Positions 39,959 through 51,445 of a stretch of DNA of 64,000 nt are shown here, piece by piece (position 1 is the stretch's first letter; every line of letters starts with the position of its first letter). A program made the translations under genes and the position numbers. The notes beneath the pieces are model-generated. The model was not told the DNA's origin. It ran no database searches and saw nothing but the letters and a program-made list of their open reading frames with translations. The DNA comes from Cristatella mucedo (taxonomy: Eukaryota > Bryozoa > Phylactolaemata > Cristatellidae): positions 7,620,001-7,684,000 of the forward strand of contig WPIO01000002.1 in NCBI GenBank assembly GCA_009760855.2. The letters are read 5' to 3'.

Positions 39959-40388
39959 ATGAATAGTATCGGAAGGGGAAACTCTTTTCACAGTGAAGTA
40001 AATTCTATAGATGAATATAATTATGCAGTATCTAAGCAAATTACTTTATTAAAAGGAGTCATTGAGTTAGCAGCTGAACAATTCTATCGGATCTGGATGG
40101 GTTATAGACGGTAGTAGTTCTTTCACTTTTTTATTGGTAATTTTACAAGGGTCAAGTTATATTCCATTTTCAAAAACTATTTTTAGCAAGAAGTTTTGTA
40201 CTAATGTGCAAAATATTTATATAACATTATTAGGCATTATGGTGTCTTACGATTCTTACATCCTAATGAAAAAGTTATTTAATGATGTTCGGCAACATTT
40301 AGGTACCGTATATTTATTCGTGAAGGAGTACATTCTTGCATTTGATTGGCCTCATAAGGCTGCTAACACTGAACTATTAAACTATTAG
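39959..40388 (+). pseudogene. Unrecognised reading frames at the left end of the Polinton-like element
   Basis: Two short frames follow each other: an ATG frame at 39959-40114, then one at 40134-40388 rich in Tyr and Leu. Their position upstream of PolB suggests a piece of the PolB N-terminal region or a small separate gene. I recognise no domain. Confidence 0.3.
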
Positions 40389-40670
40389 GTAAAATACTAA
40401 ATGTAAGTATAAATGTATGTATATGTATATATATGTAGTATAAATGTATTTGAATATCATGAAAAAACAGATGCATCACAATTAAAGTCTACACAACATA
40501 AGAAATTTCAGATGGACATGTTAATCTTTTACCAGTGAGACATAATGATATTGAACATTACATTCTGATTAGTAAATGTAATGCATTTGTCGTACTCCTA
40601 AATCTGGAGATTCGTTATTTTATTGTTATTTGTTTGAATTGAAATTTCGATACAAAGTCACTAGCTAAGA

Positions 40671-40729
40671 ATTTGGAAACCTGCATTTGGAAACCTGCAA
40701 TTTGGAAACCTCCATTTGGAAACCTGCAA
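40671..40729 (+). repeat. Four-copy 14-16 bp tandem repeat
   Basis: The unit ATTTGGAAACCTGCA is repeated four times with small changes (TCCA in copy 3), inside the Polinton-like element upstream of the polymerase. Confidence 0.85.
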
Positions 40730-41119
40730 CGGCCCTAATGGTCATCTAGCAACTTTTGACATGCCAAAGGATAAACAACTTAATACTTGGCTCGATTCAT
40801 AGGGTCCCCATGTGTTTGTTATGCAGATTTCGAGCTTTTGTGTGAAGACTTGTCCTATTTGCTTTGAAGGTATCTGCAATTTTAAGGACAGCTGTTGGTG
40901 AAGCTAAAACTAAATTTGGAAGGTGTTATACTGCTAAAACTGATGAGGATAAAAAGTATAGGAAAGAAGTTCCTGATACAATGCATGTACCTTGGGAAGC
41001 TGCTTAAGTTATTGTAGTTTGGACAGGTACTTTTGTTAATAGTTTTATTAGGAGGTCAGAGGATTTTGTTTCTTCATTCTAAGCTGAATTATTTAACACA
41101 GTAAGTATGATTAAGAAGA

Positions 41120-43294
41120 GATTGAATAATACTGGATATGCAAAGCTTTTATATGTCAGAAGAAGATGAAAGTGTTTTTTGAAAGATCTGATTCCTGCTG
41201 GATGTGTAAAAAAATTATTTTACTGTAAGGTATTGAGTTGAGGCACATAGATCACGTAATGCATAAGCTAGGTTTTGTCTTTTGAATCGGAAGATGCCAG
41301 TATTCTTTCATAACTTTCGAGGATATGATTCACATTTGGTGGCTAAAGCATTCTTAAAATTCGATGTTCTCGCAGAGCCAATTGCCCATACAAAGGAGAG
41401 GTATGTGATGTTGGCTGTTGAAGACCTTGAATTCAGGGATACTATGATTTTTATGAGTGGCACTCTAAACAGTATTGTTAAGTCTGTATCTAGTAATCCA
41501 TCAAATTTAATGTTTCTCAGCAAATCTTTAGCCTGACATACCCAGGTGAGAATACTGATGAGATTTTTAAAATGCTAATGAGAAAAATGAGTTTATTCTT
41601 ATGAATACATTGGTTCTTTTACCCGTTTTTCAGAAACCACTTTACCTCCAATTGAAACGTTTAGATCTTCATTAAGTTTCGATTAAGATACTTCTAAACC
41701 AGATTATGAATTTGATAAAGAAGTAATTGCTAAATTTGACCTCAGAAATTTTGTTGACTATCATAATTACTATTTAATGGCAGATGTCACAACCCACAGA
41801 TTGTTTCCAAACATTTAGGAATGAACTTTTTGAGTTATTCAAACTAGACCATGATAATTATTTATCTGCATCTCACTATGCATGGTCTTGTTCTTTATAA
41901 TTAACTGATCCAAGCCTTGAACTACTTGGTAAACATGAAAACGATACGAGTCTTTATCACAACGTTAGGAAATCTATCAGAGGAGGACTATTCCAAGTAT
42001 CTAAAATATATGCTAGAGCTAATAATCCAAAGGCATAAGGATATGACAACACTAAGCCTATAACTAAAATAATGTATTTGGACGCTTGTAGTCTTTATCC
42101 TACTGTTATGAAATGATACTTACCTACTGGTACTGTTAAGAAAGGTTTAGTTTATAACTGGTCTCTTGAAAGATTTATCAACCTACCACATGATTCTCCT
42201 CAAGGAATCTCTAGGAAAGTTAACATTGTATATGCAGAGTCATTACATGATCTCCAGAATGATTATCACTTTTCGCTTACTCAATAGTAGTTGATCCAAG
42301 TGAATATTCAGATTATCGCAAAGCTTTTGATCCAGAAATATCATCAGCACAGAAGCTTACGTGTGATTCTTACCAGAGTATACATACATCGCTCATTATA
42401 GATATCTTAAGTTTCAGCAAACGAAGGTCTACGCATTTATAAATTACACCGGGTGTTTGCATTTGATCAAGCTCCTTTAGCAAAACCGTTTATAGATATT
42501 TTTGCAGACAAGAAATTTAAATATGAGAGGAATTGATACGTCTTCTAGAATCTACATAACAGATTCACGTGCCAGATGTTTGGCCAAACTTGTTAAAGAT
42601 GTAGAAAGGAGCATTAGTGTAAAGATTGTTGATTCAGGCACAGACTCGGGAGAAAGAATATACACCACAGGTTAATGAGAGATCCTACTATGAAATCGTT
42701 TAGATGTCTGATCAGTCTCTGATAGCTTTTGAGAATTGAAAACAATAAAAAGTCAAACAAACCATTGTTCATGTGTAGTTCCGCTTTAGACTTACCTAAA
42801 ATACGCATACAGATGTTTTACTATGACGTTTTAGTTCCTAAGTTTGGTAGAAAAGTCAAGCTACTTTATAGTGATAGACTCCTTTGTTATAGAAAAGGAA
42901 AGTGATAATCTTGACTTGATTGATCTTGAAAGTATAAAGAATTGGAATCATACTGAGGAGTTTGGGATGTTTAAAAGATAAATTCAAAGGAAAACTTGTA
43001 GAAGAGATTTGTGCACTACGACCAAAATTATATTCAGTCGTGGTTACTAGAGAAGATGATACATTCATAATTAAAGCTAAATGTGTTCCAGGCAGTGATG
43101 GTAAGAATGAAGTGTTAACTAATGATTCATATTTAGACTGCTTAAACACTGCTAATAAAATATTTAGAGGAGGTGGTGCTACAGACGCAGATGTAATAAA
43201 AAAATATAATGATAGTTTGATTAGAGAATTCCATAAAATCCAACAAAATGAATGTAACATAACTACTAATGGGCAGGATAAGAGGGCTTTATAA
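41120..43294 (+). pseudogene. Protein-primed DNA polymerase B (Polinton type), decayed
   Basis: This is the replicase of Polintons and related viruses. In order: an exonuclease-region block with FFHNFRGYDSHL (41300-41340); the palm motif A YLDACSLYPTVMK at 42075-42113 (DxxSLYP); a segment with MRDPTMKSF (42677 on) and NKPLFMCSSALDLPKI; then KVKLLYSD, where motif C (YxDTD) is expected but only the first Asp remains in frame; and the C-terminal block LGCLKDKFKGKLVEEI with LRPKLYSVV (about 42961-43030). At least five frame changes and several stops separate these pieces, so it cannot make an active enzyme. The last piece is open from 42962 to 43294. Confidence 0.85.
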
Positions 43295-43639
43295 GCATTT
43301 GATTCTATTGGCTTAATTGCGGCCTTCACAGTTTTGCTGATGGTTACCACAGAATCGAAGAAACTGGATTGTTTGGTCATAGAAGCACAATTTTAAATTA
43401 ATTCCTGGAAATAAAAAATTCCCTAGTACAGAATATGTCTGAAAGTTTTCGTGATGAAATTTACTCCGAATCAGAATACGATTCCGAAACAGAACTAGAA
43501 TTTTAAATAGAAACTGAATATAGAAGTTGAGACTGACCAGAAGTTGAGACTGACCCTGAAGTCTAATGTAAATTATGTAAAGCTGAATGATAAACGAATT
43601 GCTCATGGGCTGAATAAAAAATTCTTTTTATGTAGAAAT

Positions 43640-43965
43640 GGACGTGCCAATAATTCATAGCTGCGAACAATCTCATGATATGCCATTAACATTTTTTACC
43701 AAGTAAACTGAAGAAAGTATGTCCAAGGATTGTTAAACATTCGCTAGAAAAACTAGTTCTTGACCTTTATAGCTCATACATATATGTTCTCAATGAAATC
43801 TGTGACATCTCTGACAGACTTATGTGGAATGTAGAGGTATTATCATCACTGCGATACTCGATTCTGAAATGAGAGAAAACAAAGGAAAGAACAGTAAATC
43901 TCTAGTAACTAAAGATGGATTCCAAATTGTTACAATGACACCATTTTAATTATATTTTATTTCTG
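43640..43965 (+). pseudogene. Unrecognised Polinton-region gene remnant
   Basis: Two overlapping frames give a plausible short protein piece: one with LVLDLYSSYIYVLNEI, and after a frame change one with DSEMRENKGKNSKSL. The composition is protein-like rather than random, and the strand agrees with PolB. I do not recognise the family. Confidence 0.35.
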
Positions 43966-44013
43966 GTTAGTATAGGAAAGTTTAAGAACAGCAACTGCAT
44001 ATACACAGACTGA

Positions 44014-44111
44014 AGAGCTCCAAACATAGGCGTAAACTGCTTTTGTGTCTTATGAAATAAGTAAGTTTTTCTTAAAAATAAAGTGTAGGCAAGAGAGTTT
44101 GTACAAAAGCC
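44014..44111 (+). repeat. 98-bp direct repeat, copy 1
   Basis: It begins agagctccaaacataggcg and ends tttgtacaaaagcc. It is repeated at 45951-46048 in the same orientation with a single mismatch. No coding role is evident. Confidence 0.95.
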
Positions 44112-44209
44112 ATTATATATTATTATAACTCATCTCTATGCTACTCCTGCTCTTTGCTACTCCTGCTGCCCTACTAAAGTCCTATGTTGTCTACCATGTT
44201 AAATCCAGG

Positions 44210-44759
44210 ATGACTGCCTTACGACGCTCAAACATTTGACTCTGATGTCTCAGTTATGACTGACAACCCAGTTAGGAAATTCTACATTGATGAATGAGAT
44301 GCCACAGCAAAAAAGTTAATCTCTGCAGGAGTGACAAAGTAAGTTGCTGAGTAAGAAGCCACGGCTGGAACGAAGATTGACACATACCTTCTACATACAC
44401 GTGATGAAATTGCATCATATACAACCTGGATTGCTAGTCAGTTACCAACTGTCTCAACAGTTATCTCAGCAGAGTATCTATCAGGCATGAAACCAGGTAA
44501 ATCAAATGTTGCTAAAAATGAATGCTGTGCAATTCTACCTGAAATATTTCTTATTACCAGTTCTAGGCAAAAGGCTAAACTAGCTATTGTTGCCCCAGCT
44601 TCAGCTGCTACTTTGTCTACTTCATCTACTTCCAGAAATTCAGGCTCTTCAGCATCTGTGACTTCAGATGCTTCATCTACTTCGACTACAGTTTCACGTG
44701 ACCTATATCTAGCTCATCTAGATACTACAAATAGAATACAAGTGAAAATCCTGTTATAA
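44210..44759 (+). pseudogene. Unrecognised gene remnant with Ser/Thr-rich C-terminus
   Basis: A frame broken by three stops runs into an open piece at 44487-44759. That piece ends in a Ser/Thr/Ala-rich segment (about 44605-44700) before a short charged tail. Codon composition looks coding, but I recognise no domain. It lies between the two copies of the 98-bp repeat. Confidence 0.35.
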
Positions 44760-45329
44760 AATGTGGAATATAGATGGAATGAATCAAAAGGCAATAGAAA
44801 CCCGATGTCTAAATGGTCTTACTGCAGTAGAAGGACAATAATACTCAAGTTTCAAGGTCTGCACATTCCCAATGGGGAGCACAGAAGATATCCGGAGTGT
44901 TTTTTACTAGAATCTCTGAGGCTTGCCTTAGAATGCAAAGCTCCACCGTGCTGATCCCCAAAAGGCAACTATCGTTACGAAAAAGTTCGTGATGATTCTG
45001 TTCTTTCTTAATTTCTAAAAGTCTCAGAAACTCAGAGAAAACAGAATCATCTAGAACTTTTTAGATTTGAGTTAGAGTCTTCAGAGTATGCATCTGACTT
45101 GATCTGACATTCATCAGTTTCTCTGACATGGTTTATGGTATGCATTTTTAAGAAATATAAATATATACTTTAAACAACGTAAAGTCAGATGTATACTCTA
45201 AACAATTGAAACAACCAAACGAATTAAAAAGGCAGTAGATTTTGGTTTATATCCTGGCTTACATGAACTAAAAGAGTTCCTTCCGGAAAACCTTGATTGG
45301 AAAGTATAAGTATAAGAAATTTCAAGTCC

Positions 45330-45665
45330 TTGTTATTTAAATGCAATTAAATTTGACTGTGAGTATTTTACTCCCGTTGCTAACCCTATTTCAACACAAT
45401 CATTGGGGCCTGTTTCACCAAAAAGAGTTGGATTACTTAAAATAGCATATTCTTTATTATAACTAATTGTAACCGGAATAAAACGTTTATTGTATAATCA
45501 GTTAGACCTTGAGTTCCTGGATAAAAATTATCAGTAATGCTAAAATTGGTTATAGAATCACTTAATAGCTCCGCATTGTTATCTATGCCAAAGTAGTTAA
45601 GGGGATCCAATTGATTAGGATATTTTCTTGGGTTAGAATAAAGATGAGAGTCTTTTAACCTTAAC
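45330..45665 (-). pseudogene. Unrecognised minus-strand gene remnant
   Basis: The minus strand has an open, protein-like stretch including NPRKYPNQLDPLNYFGIDNN and an ITDNFYPGTQGLTDYTIN piece. It may be the distal part of the fibre-like gene that starts at 47791 on the same strand, but about 750 bases with a repeat copy intervene. Confidence 0.35.
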
Positions 45666-45950
45666 TGAACTTTCCTATTTTATGTAGATTTCAATTTCAA
45701 TTTCAATATTGCAATACCTTGTCCATTATAATCTCCAAGAGAGTTTATAATATGTCTAAATTATTAATTTTACCCCTAAAAATATAAAAATGATCTATTG
45801 TCAATATTATTTACGTCATTCGTCTCCGATTTATCAAGATCAAGAATCTTTATTATTAGTTTTGAGTAAATTTGTTTTTATTTTTACATATGATGACCTC
45901 GATAAAGAATTATCCCCATTTTGTCCTACATTAATATTCTTGGACCAGTT

Positions 45951-46048
45951 AGAGCTCCAAACATAGGCGTAAACTGCTTTTGTGTCTTATGAAATAAGTA
46001 AGTTTTTCTTAAAAATTAAGTGTAGGCAAGAGAGTTTGTACAAAAGCC
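45951..46048 (+). repeat. 98-bp direct repeat, copy 2
   Basis: Same orientation as 44014-44111, 97 of 98 bases identical. The near identity contrasts with the decay of the surrounding genes. Confidence 0.95.
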
Positions 46049-46416
46049 TTTTGAAGTCCCTCCAATATTTACCAAACTATTTACTTTCAGGTTACATTTA
46101 ATAAATTCAGCATATTCACTACTTACCTGCCGTACAAATATTCTTTAGTGGCTATGTAATCCATTGTTTGTGGTTAATACTCTTACATTTTTTTAGACTT
46201 GCCAGATATTTTTCCTCTAACTACCAAATCTGAACCTTTCCTTAGTTATTATCAGAAAAAGTTTTGCTAACTGATTAAAATACATTGACAGTATTTGCAA
46301 TGCTTATAGTGTTGTTATTATCGAGATTTAATGTTCCTGGCATATCTTTTTTATTCCTTGCTAACATTTTACTTTATTACTATATCAACATACACTGTTA
46401 TTGTTTGATTAAACAA

Positions 46417-47791
46417 TTACTGGCTATATTCAAAGAATGGGCTTTCAGAAAGTTTTTTATTACTGTCTAACATATATAAGCCTAAAACATTACTATTTAG
46501 TACAAGATATACATCCATCGGAGGCATAAGTACTCGCATCTCTTTATCTGAGCCTGAATAACATAATCCAATGACCACTATTCGTCGCGAAATAACATCT
46601 GCTAGTTTACAAATCCACTTTCCTTGAACTTTACAACCATTTCTAGTTATACTTTGTGTACCATCCATTGTCTTTTCAATTGTTGCAGTCATATTGTCGT
46701 CTCACAAACTATTTATGTAACCAAGTCTAACTCTATCATTAGGATCTGCGGGATCACTTGCAATCCTAATAGAATTTCCTAAAGTATCTACATTTCCTTT
46801 CATAGTATCTTCAGCTGACTCAACAAAGATATTATTTTTATCGTTATTATCTACTTTATTCTTATTTGGAACATCATTAACTGAACACGTCGGACTAAAT
46901 CAAATCATGTGAAATCAATACTTTTATAGGTAAAGCCCCACTAATTTCTCCACCACTTAAAGAAAGCTTAGTGTCAGCCCAGCCTTTAATAGCAGCATCA
47001 GAAGGGTTATCATAGGATTCGCAAGATTAACAAAGTCTATCAAACTGTGTTTATTAATATCAAGACCTCCATCAGCAGTCGTACCTTTAGAAATCGTACT
47101 TGCAAAATTAGAATCTATATATTTCCTGTTGACTGCATCTCCAGGTTCTACAGGGTCAACTAAGTTCTTCATCAGATTACCATTCATATTCAAGTTGCCA
47201 GCAAGTGCATCCCCAGCTCATTGCTTGAGAACCTTTCTTTTGACATCATAGAGAAATTATTTTTCTATACTATATTCACAAGAAAGTCTACACAATCAAC
47301 TGACTTGTCTATGTAGCAGCGATTGATTATATACCTACATGAACCATTGATTCCGATGACTAAAATTAGAGTACCAGAGACACCGTAAGTATTATCATAT
47401 GTTAACTCTAAAATACTCCTGTTTTATCAGTTAACCATAGGAAATATATTATAACATTCTGAATTATTAAAGTCCCTGGAATAAACGTTTGTACTGGAGT
47501 AGCAAAGCCAACTTTGTTTCCTTTCACGTCTAAGACAGAAATATCAGTAGGAGTAAATTGTTTAGTTGAAGTCTCTGTTCCATTAAACTTTACATTTGGG
47601 AAAGTAACAAAAGCTCCTATTTCTAAAAAAGCTTGGATAACCTATAATCCTAAGATAGCTAACATAAGAAGTTGTCCATGCAAAATCAATCATTCATTTA
47701 CTTGCAAGATCTGAGCTTCCGAGATTTGTAATTTGGTGATTCCCGAAATCTAGGTTTTGATTAGACACGCCTACAAAGAACTGGGACATAA
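46417..47791 (-). pseudogene. Phage tail-fibre-like repeat protein of the Polinton-like element
   Basis: A Met at 47791 opens a frame with NLDFGNHQITNLGSS. Further pieces in changing frames show the same unit: MNGNLMKNLVDPVEPGDAVN (near 47190), NPSDAAIKGWAD followed by LSLSGGEISG (about 47020-46950), and MKGNVDTLGN...DPADPNDRV (about 46830-46750). The unit (M.GN.I.NL.DP..P.DAV.K.Y) is the one seen in phage tail-fibre and collar proteins. By analogy a receptor-binding fibre is likely; this is inference. The last open piece is 46692-46417. At least four stops or frame changes break the gene. Confidence 0.6.
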
Positions 47792-48194
47792 TTTTTAGAA
47801 GCCCGTAGGTAATAAGCTTACAAGGTTGGTTACTTTGGTATCATTCGCCATCTTCTAAATTGCCACTGATAACTCTTATGTTTACACAGTTCAGTTGAGA
47901 TCCAAGTATCCAACTTCGTTAGTTTTCCGTTTGTTACAGTTGCCTTTTCACCAGTCATGTTAATTGCAGTATTTTCAGAAAAAACACTGGTTAACGCATA
48001 CTATAATCTAATAAGGTCAGAAGCATTCTCTGGATATCCTAGTCCTGTTATTCGGTTGTTTCTAAACTTGGTTCGGTGTAGTTGACGATATGCAGGCCGG
48101 TACTGCTCCTCTGCTAAACTGCCGTTGAACAGCCGGTGGCTGTGGCCTAGGGACTGACGGTGGATTCTTAGCCGGAGTCTCTGGAATAGTAGAC

Positions 48195-48894
48195 CCCGAA
48201 TTGTTCATTAAGGAAGTAGTTGATGATGTAGCATCTAGAAAGTGCGGTCATGTAAATTGGAAAACTACTTCAGAGAAGAAAGATGGCCTTGAGAAAATTA
48301 CATCGTCTCTAGAAGTCGGTTACTACATATAGGAGATACTTCTTAAAGCAGAAATAAGTAACTTTGATTGGCACTTAAATCCTAGTGGATTCTTGCCGCC
48401 AGTATTTGGTGAATCTGTTGAATGGCTCAGAGCACAATTAGATCCAAAGTCTAGGTCAAAGAACTTCATGGACATAAGAACCGGAACAGGAGTAACACAG
48501 GAGGCCCACTACATGCATACCAGCTATAATCGCTAGCATAGCAGGTATAATTGAAGCTGTAGGAACTGCGGTTAGTATTGCAGTAACCATTGCAGGATTC
48601 ATTAAGAAAATCATTGATCTTACAATGTACACTACTAGAGAACCTAAGATGGACAAATATTCTGAAAGACTTAACGCATTAGAACTACAAAGCTCTAGAC
48701 TTAGAAATGCAATCTCTGACTTAAATAAGCAACTTGAGCAACTTAATCATGATATCAACATAGGCAGGAGCAAGAAAGTAAACATGACAGAAGTTGATTA
48801 TCAACTTGAGTATATTAATAGTGAAAAACTTGTAGCAAAGAGAAATCTGGAGTTGATTAATCTCCTGAACTCAAAGCTAGCATTAAAGCAATAG
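48195..48894 (+). pseudogene. Putative membrane and coiled-coil protein of the Polinton-like element
   Basis: An N-terminal part with one stop (including HLNPSGFLPPVFGESVEWL) leads, after a frame change, to a hydrophobic Ile/Ala/Gly-rich segment (about 48510-48615). This is followed by a charged heptad-like coiled coil, for example NALELQSSRLRNAISDLNKQ (48625-48894). The layout suggests a membrane-anchored or membrane-active structural protein. No family is recognised. Confidence 0.45.
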
Positions 48895-49084
48895 AGAGAT
48901 CTAATATAGGATCAAAGAATTGTGACTGCAAAGCGGAGTCTGCAATGCTTTTAGCGAGTTTATTTGCCAAAGATTGTAGTCCAGAAGAAATACACTCGGA
49001 AATAATGAAACTTAAAAGAGTCTCGGATCGCAGGTGTAAATGACTAAGTCAATGACTAGGTAAATAAAAAAAATATTGTAGAAT

Positions 49085-49290
49085 AAATTACATTCCAGTT
49101 AACCTTAATATTATTGAAGGGCAAATAAAACTACTTTCAAAATCTAAGCAACCTGTCTGACTTAAATTTACTCATGGTAATACAAAAGACCCAGTTAAAG
49201 TTTTAGTGACTCAACGGCAGAAATATTGCATAGAAAAATGTAACTCCGTAGACCTAGGGCTTAGTTCGGTTATTTCTTTTCTACTTTTTT
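49085..49290 (+). pseudogene. Small basic protein remnant with two LT/Q-type repeats
   Basis: The frame holds IPVNLNIIEGQIKLLSKSK and VKVLVTQRQKYCIEKCNS. This resembles a two-repeat pattern (NL..gQi..L.K.k / vLT..Q...i.K) that I associate with a small Polinton-encoded protein. The family assignment is from memory of the pattern only. Confidence 0.35.
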
Positions 49291-49514
49291 TTAATACGGT
49301 TCAGTGTTAATCAGCTTAAGGCAAAAAATATGAAAATCTTGGGATTAGTTGACTTTATGAACAAGCTACCTGGAGGGAGAAATTTCTTTTAAAATAACAT
49401 ACAGACGTCCACAATGAACATGTACCTGAAAGTAGCTTTAATGACACCGGACTTTAAGTTATGCAGGTCTACAAACAAAGTACAGAGAAAGAATAAATCA
49501 AAGTTATTCCGTTG

Positions 49515-49595
49515 TTAATAATAATGCAATAATAATAATGCACTTGATAAAGCGCCCTCAGAGAACTCAATCTCTTTCTAGGCGCTTACAGCTAG
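49515..49595 (+). repeat. Dispersed TAA/AAGCGCC repeat inside the Polinton-like element
   Basis: aataataatgcacttgataaagcgccctcagagaactcaatctctttctaggcgctt. It is the least diverged copy of the core in the window and lies at the left edge of the GC-rich block. Confidence 0.85.
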
Positions 49596-50110
49596 TGAGC
49601 ACAGACAGAAGTAGCCGAAGCGGAGCAGGCACGTGAGACATGTGCAGCAGTCATATCTCAGTAGTCTGTAGTTTCTCGCAAACACGTCACCGAGCTTGAC
49701 CTGCACCACGGGGCCCCAACGCTGCACACGCATCCCCCCGCCGATGCAGCAGCAGCAGGCTGCTGCACAGACAAGCCACTTGTAGAGTGCCACCGTGAGA
49801 GGAAGGCTACGCTTGCGCAGGCACGAGCGGCTCTGTTGTTCTCTGTTCTGGCTCTCTGGCAGGCAGCGCCGCCGTGCAGCAACCGAGCACGTGACCAACG
49901 AGCATCGGTGGTCACGTGGTGGCGTGCCCTCGCAGCCGCCGCCGCATGGCTGGCGAAGCAGTGGCAGCTGCATTCTGCCAATGGAAACAGGAGAAAGCTT
50001 ACTCGAACGCTCAGCCACTGGCGGCGGACTGCAGGACAACCGGCGATAGGGGCGATGGCAGCAGCGGCTGCGGCTGATCTTGATCATCGGGCTTTGATTC
50101 ACGACCGCCA
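49596..50110. other. GC-rich block of host-like composition inside the AT-rich element
   Basis: About 500 bases with high G+C and many CpG and CAG, bounded on both sides by AT-rich Polinton-like sequence and on the left by a dispersed repeat. Open frames run on both strands (49578-50156 minus, 49836-50207 plus) but have low-complexity Arg/Ala/Ser composition and match no family I know. It is probably an insertion of host or other repeat DNA. Confidence 0.6.
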
Positions 50111-50488
50111 TTATACAGAGATTAATGATCAATTCTCGAACCAGAAAGAAACGCAACTTGGAAATCTTATTTCCTTAGTACTGAATCAACAGCTAGGATT
50201 TCTTTAGATCATAGGCGACCAAGTTATGTCAGAGAAGATGCTCATACTGTTGCTGAAGTACTTTCTGCAAAAACTAAACTAATACTAGGTCTGATCGCAG
50301 TGAAGGGAAAAGCGAAGAGTGGAGCCATTTATGATTCAATGGCGGAAGACTTCCTGAAATATAGTTTCTATCCTTCGAGCATTTCAAAGATCAAGAATTG
50401 TGCTCGGAATCTAGTCAACAGAATGGCAAAAATAAGTAAAAAAAGACTTGAAAAAATTAAATTAATTATAATCAAATGTTTTTTTTAG
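50110..50488 (+). pseudogene. Unrecognised Polinton-region frame
   Basis: After the GC-rich block the AT-rich composition returns with an open frame. It ends in a Lys-rich C-terminus (KISKKRLEKIKLII). Upstream codons read through to about 50190 in the same frame. It is protein-like but of unknown family. Confidence 0.35.
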
Positions 50489-50506
50489 TTTCATCACATT
50501 TAAAGT

Positions 50507-50930
50507 TCAAAAGTCAGCAGGATTAAAAGCTTCACGTTCTTCTTCAGGAGCTGGATGGATATTTACTTGGTCGATCTTTGTTCGGTAGTTAAGCTTCGGA
50601 GCTCGATTGTAATAATCTTTTGTAGCAAAACTAACATCTGTAAGTCCTGTGGTTCCGAAGTCAGAGCCTATTTTCTTAAGGGTTTCTTCATGTTTACCTA
50701 TTTTAAAAGGTTTATTTTGTTGGTTATAAAACACACCAGGACGACTTCTAAAGTCAAATCCAATAGCAATTGTTGATCTCCGATGTATGTCGTAATCAGA
50801 GAAATCAAAAGCATTAGATACCAGCTCAACTAGTTCCCCAACTTGGTCTCTAATTTCTGGAGAAATACAGAGATATGAATTTAGATACGGGTTATAATCC
50901 GTGCATTTTTTTCTTCCTCTACAACATGGA
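50507..50930 (-). pseudogene. Unrecognised minus-strand protein, about 140 residues
   Basis: The minus-strand frame is open for about 140 codons and includes LCISPEIRDQVGELVELVSN, FDFSDYDIHRRSTIAIG and a C-terminus ending EEREAFNPADF. It is one of the best-preserved frames in the element. No ATG is found at its upstream end, so the start is lost or lies beyond a frame change. It converges with the frame at 50110-50488. Confidence 0.5.
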
Positions 50931-51189
50931 CTCTAACTGGTTTTCATTCTGGGACCATAATCTTTTCGTTCTCAAGAATCACATATTTTTCTTGCGCTTG
51001 GCTTGATGCAGAAACGGGTTTAATTTTCAATTCAATTTTTCACTATGTATAGAAAATAATTTTTTAATATATACATATTAATTCAAAAGTAATTCAATTG
51101 TGGTTCAAAAATCAGTTAATTCCATTAACTCTAAGAATATTGGCGATCTTCGCCCACAGTCTGTCTCACTTTAGTTCTGCAGTATGAAA

Positions 51190-51445
51190 GTTGAGAAACT
51201 TAGTATAGTTCTAAAGAAATCCACAACTTCTGGAATTGGCACGGCACCAAAAGAGTAAAAGTAAAAGCAATCAACTCCATGTTTTTTAACTGCAATTAAA
51301 TGGTAAATTGCACGGTCAGATTCGTCGGTGTTACTTATCGAAGTTTAACTTTCTTTGGTGTCATCTTTGATAGTTCATCTCTTGCGAATGAACCCCGGAA
51401 GTATTTAATTTCAGTATTTTTACTTACACGATTGTGTCTAAGTCT
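51190..51445 (-). pseudogene. Adenain-like cysteine protease remnant (Polinton PRO)
   Basis: Two minus-strand pieces are seen: one with YFRGSFARDELSKM (about 51420-51368), and one with YHLIAVKKHGVDCFYFYSFG followed by VPIPEVVDFF (about 51325-51205). The order 'FxGvxxrDeLP...sHWv...yFDSfGxxPPxEv' is the signature of adenovirus-type/ULP1-like capsid-maturation proteases of Polintons. The catalytic His has a counterpart. The usual D of YFDSFG reads Y, and the nucleophilic Cys region is not seen. The gene is dead. Confidence 0.65.

Noticed and set aside
40671-40729. CRISPR array
   Set aside because: The units are contiguous without spacers and the genome is animal; it is a simple tandem repeat.
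46417-47791. Bacterial or phage contamination, suggested by tail-fibre-like repeats
   Set aside because: The gene is decayed and embedded among Polinton-type genes, animal SINE/LINE tails and a hAT MITE in one continuous block.
48456-48656. Hydrophobic minus-strand frame
   Set aside because: It is the reverse of the plus-strand hydrophobic segment at 48510-48615, whose downstream coiled coil shows which strand is coding.
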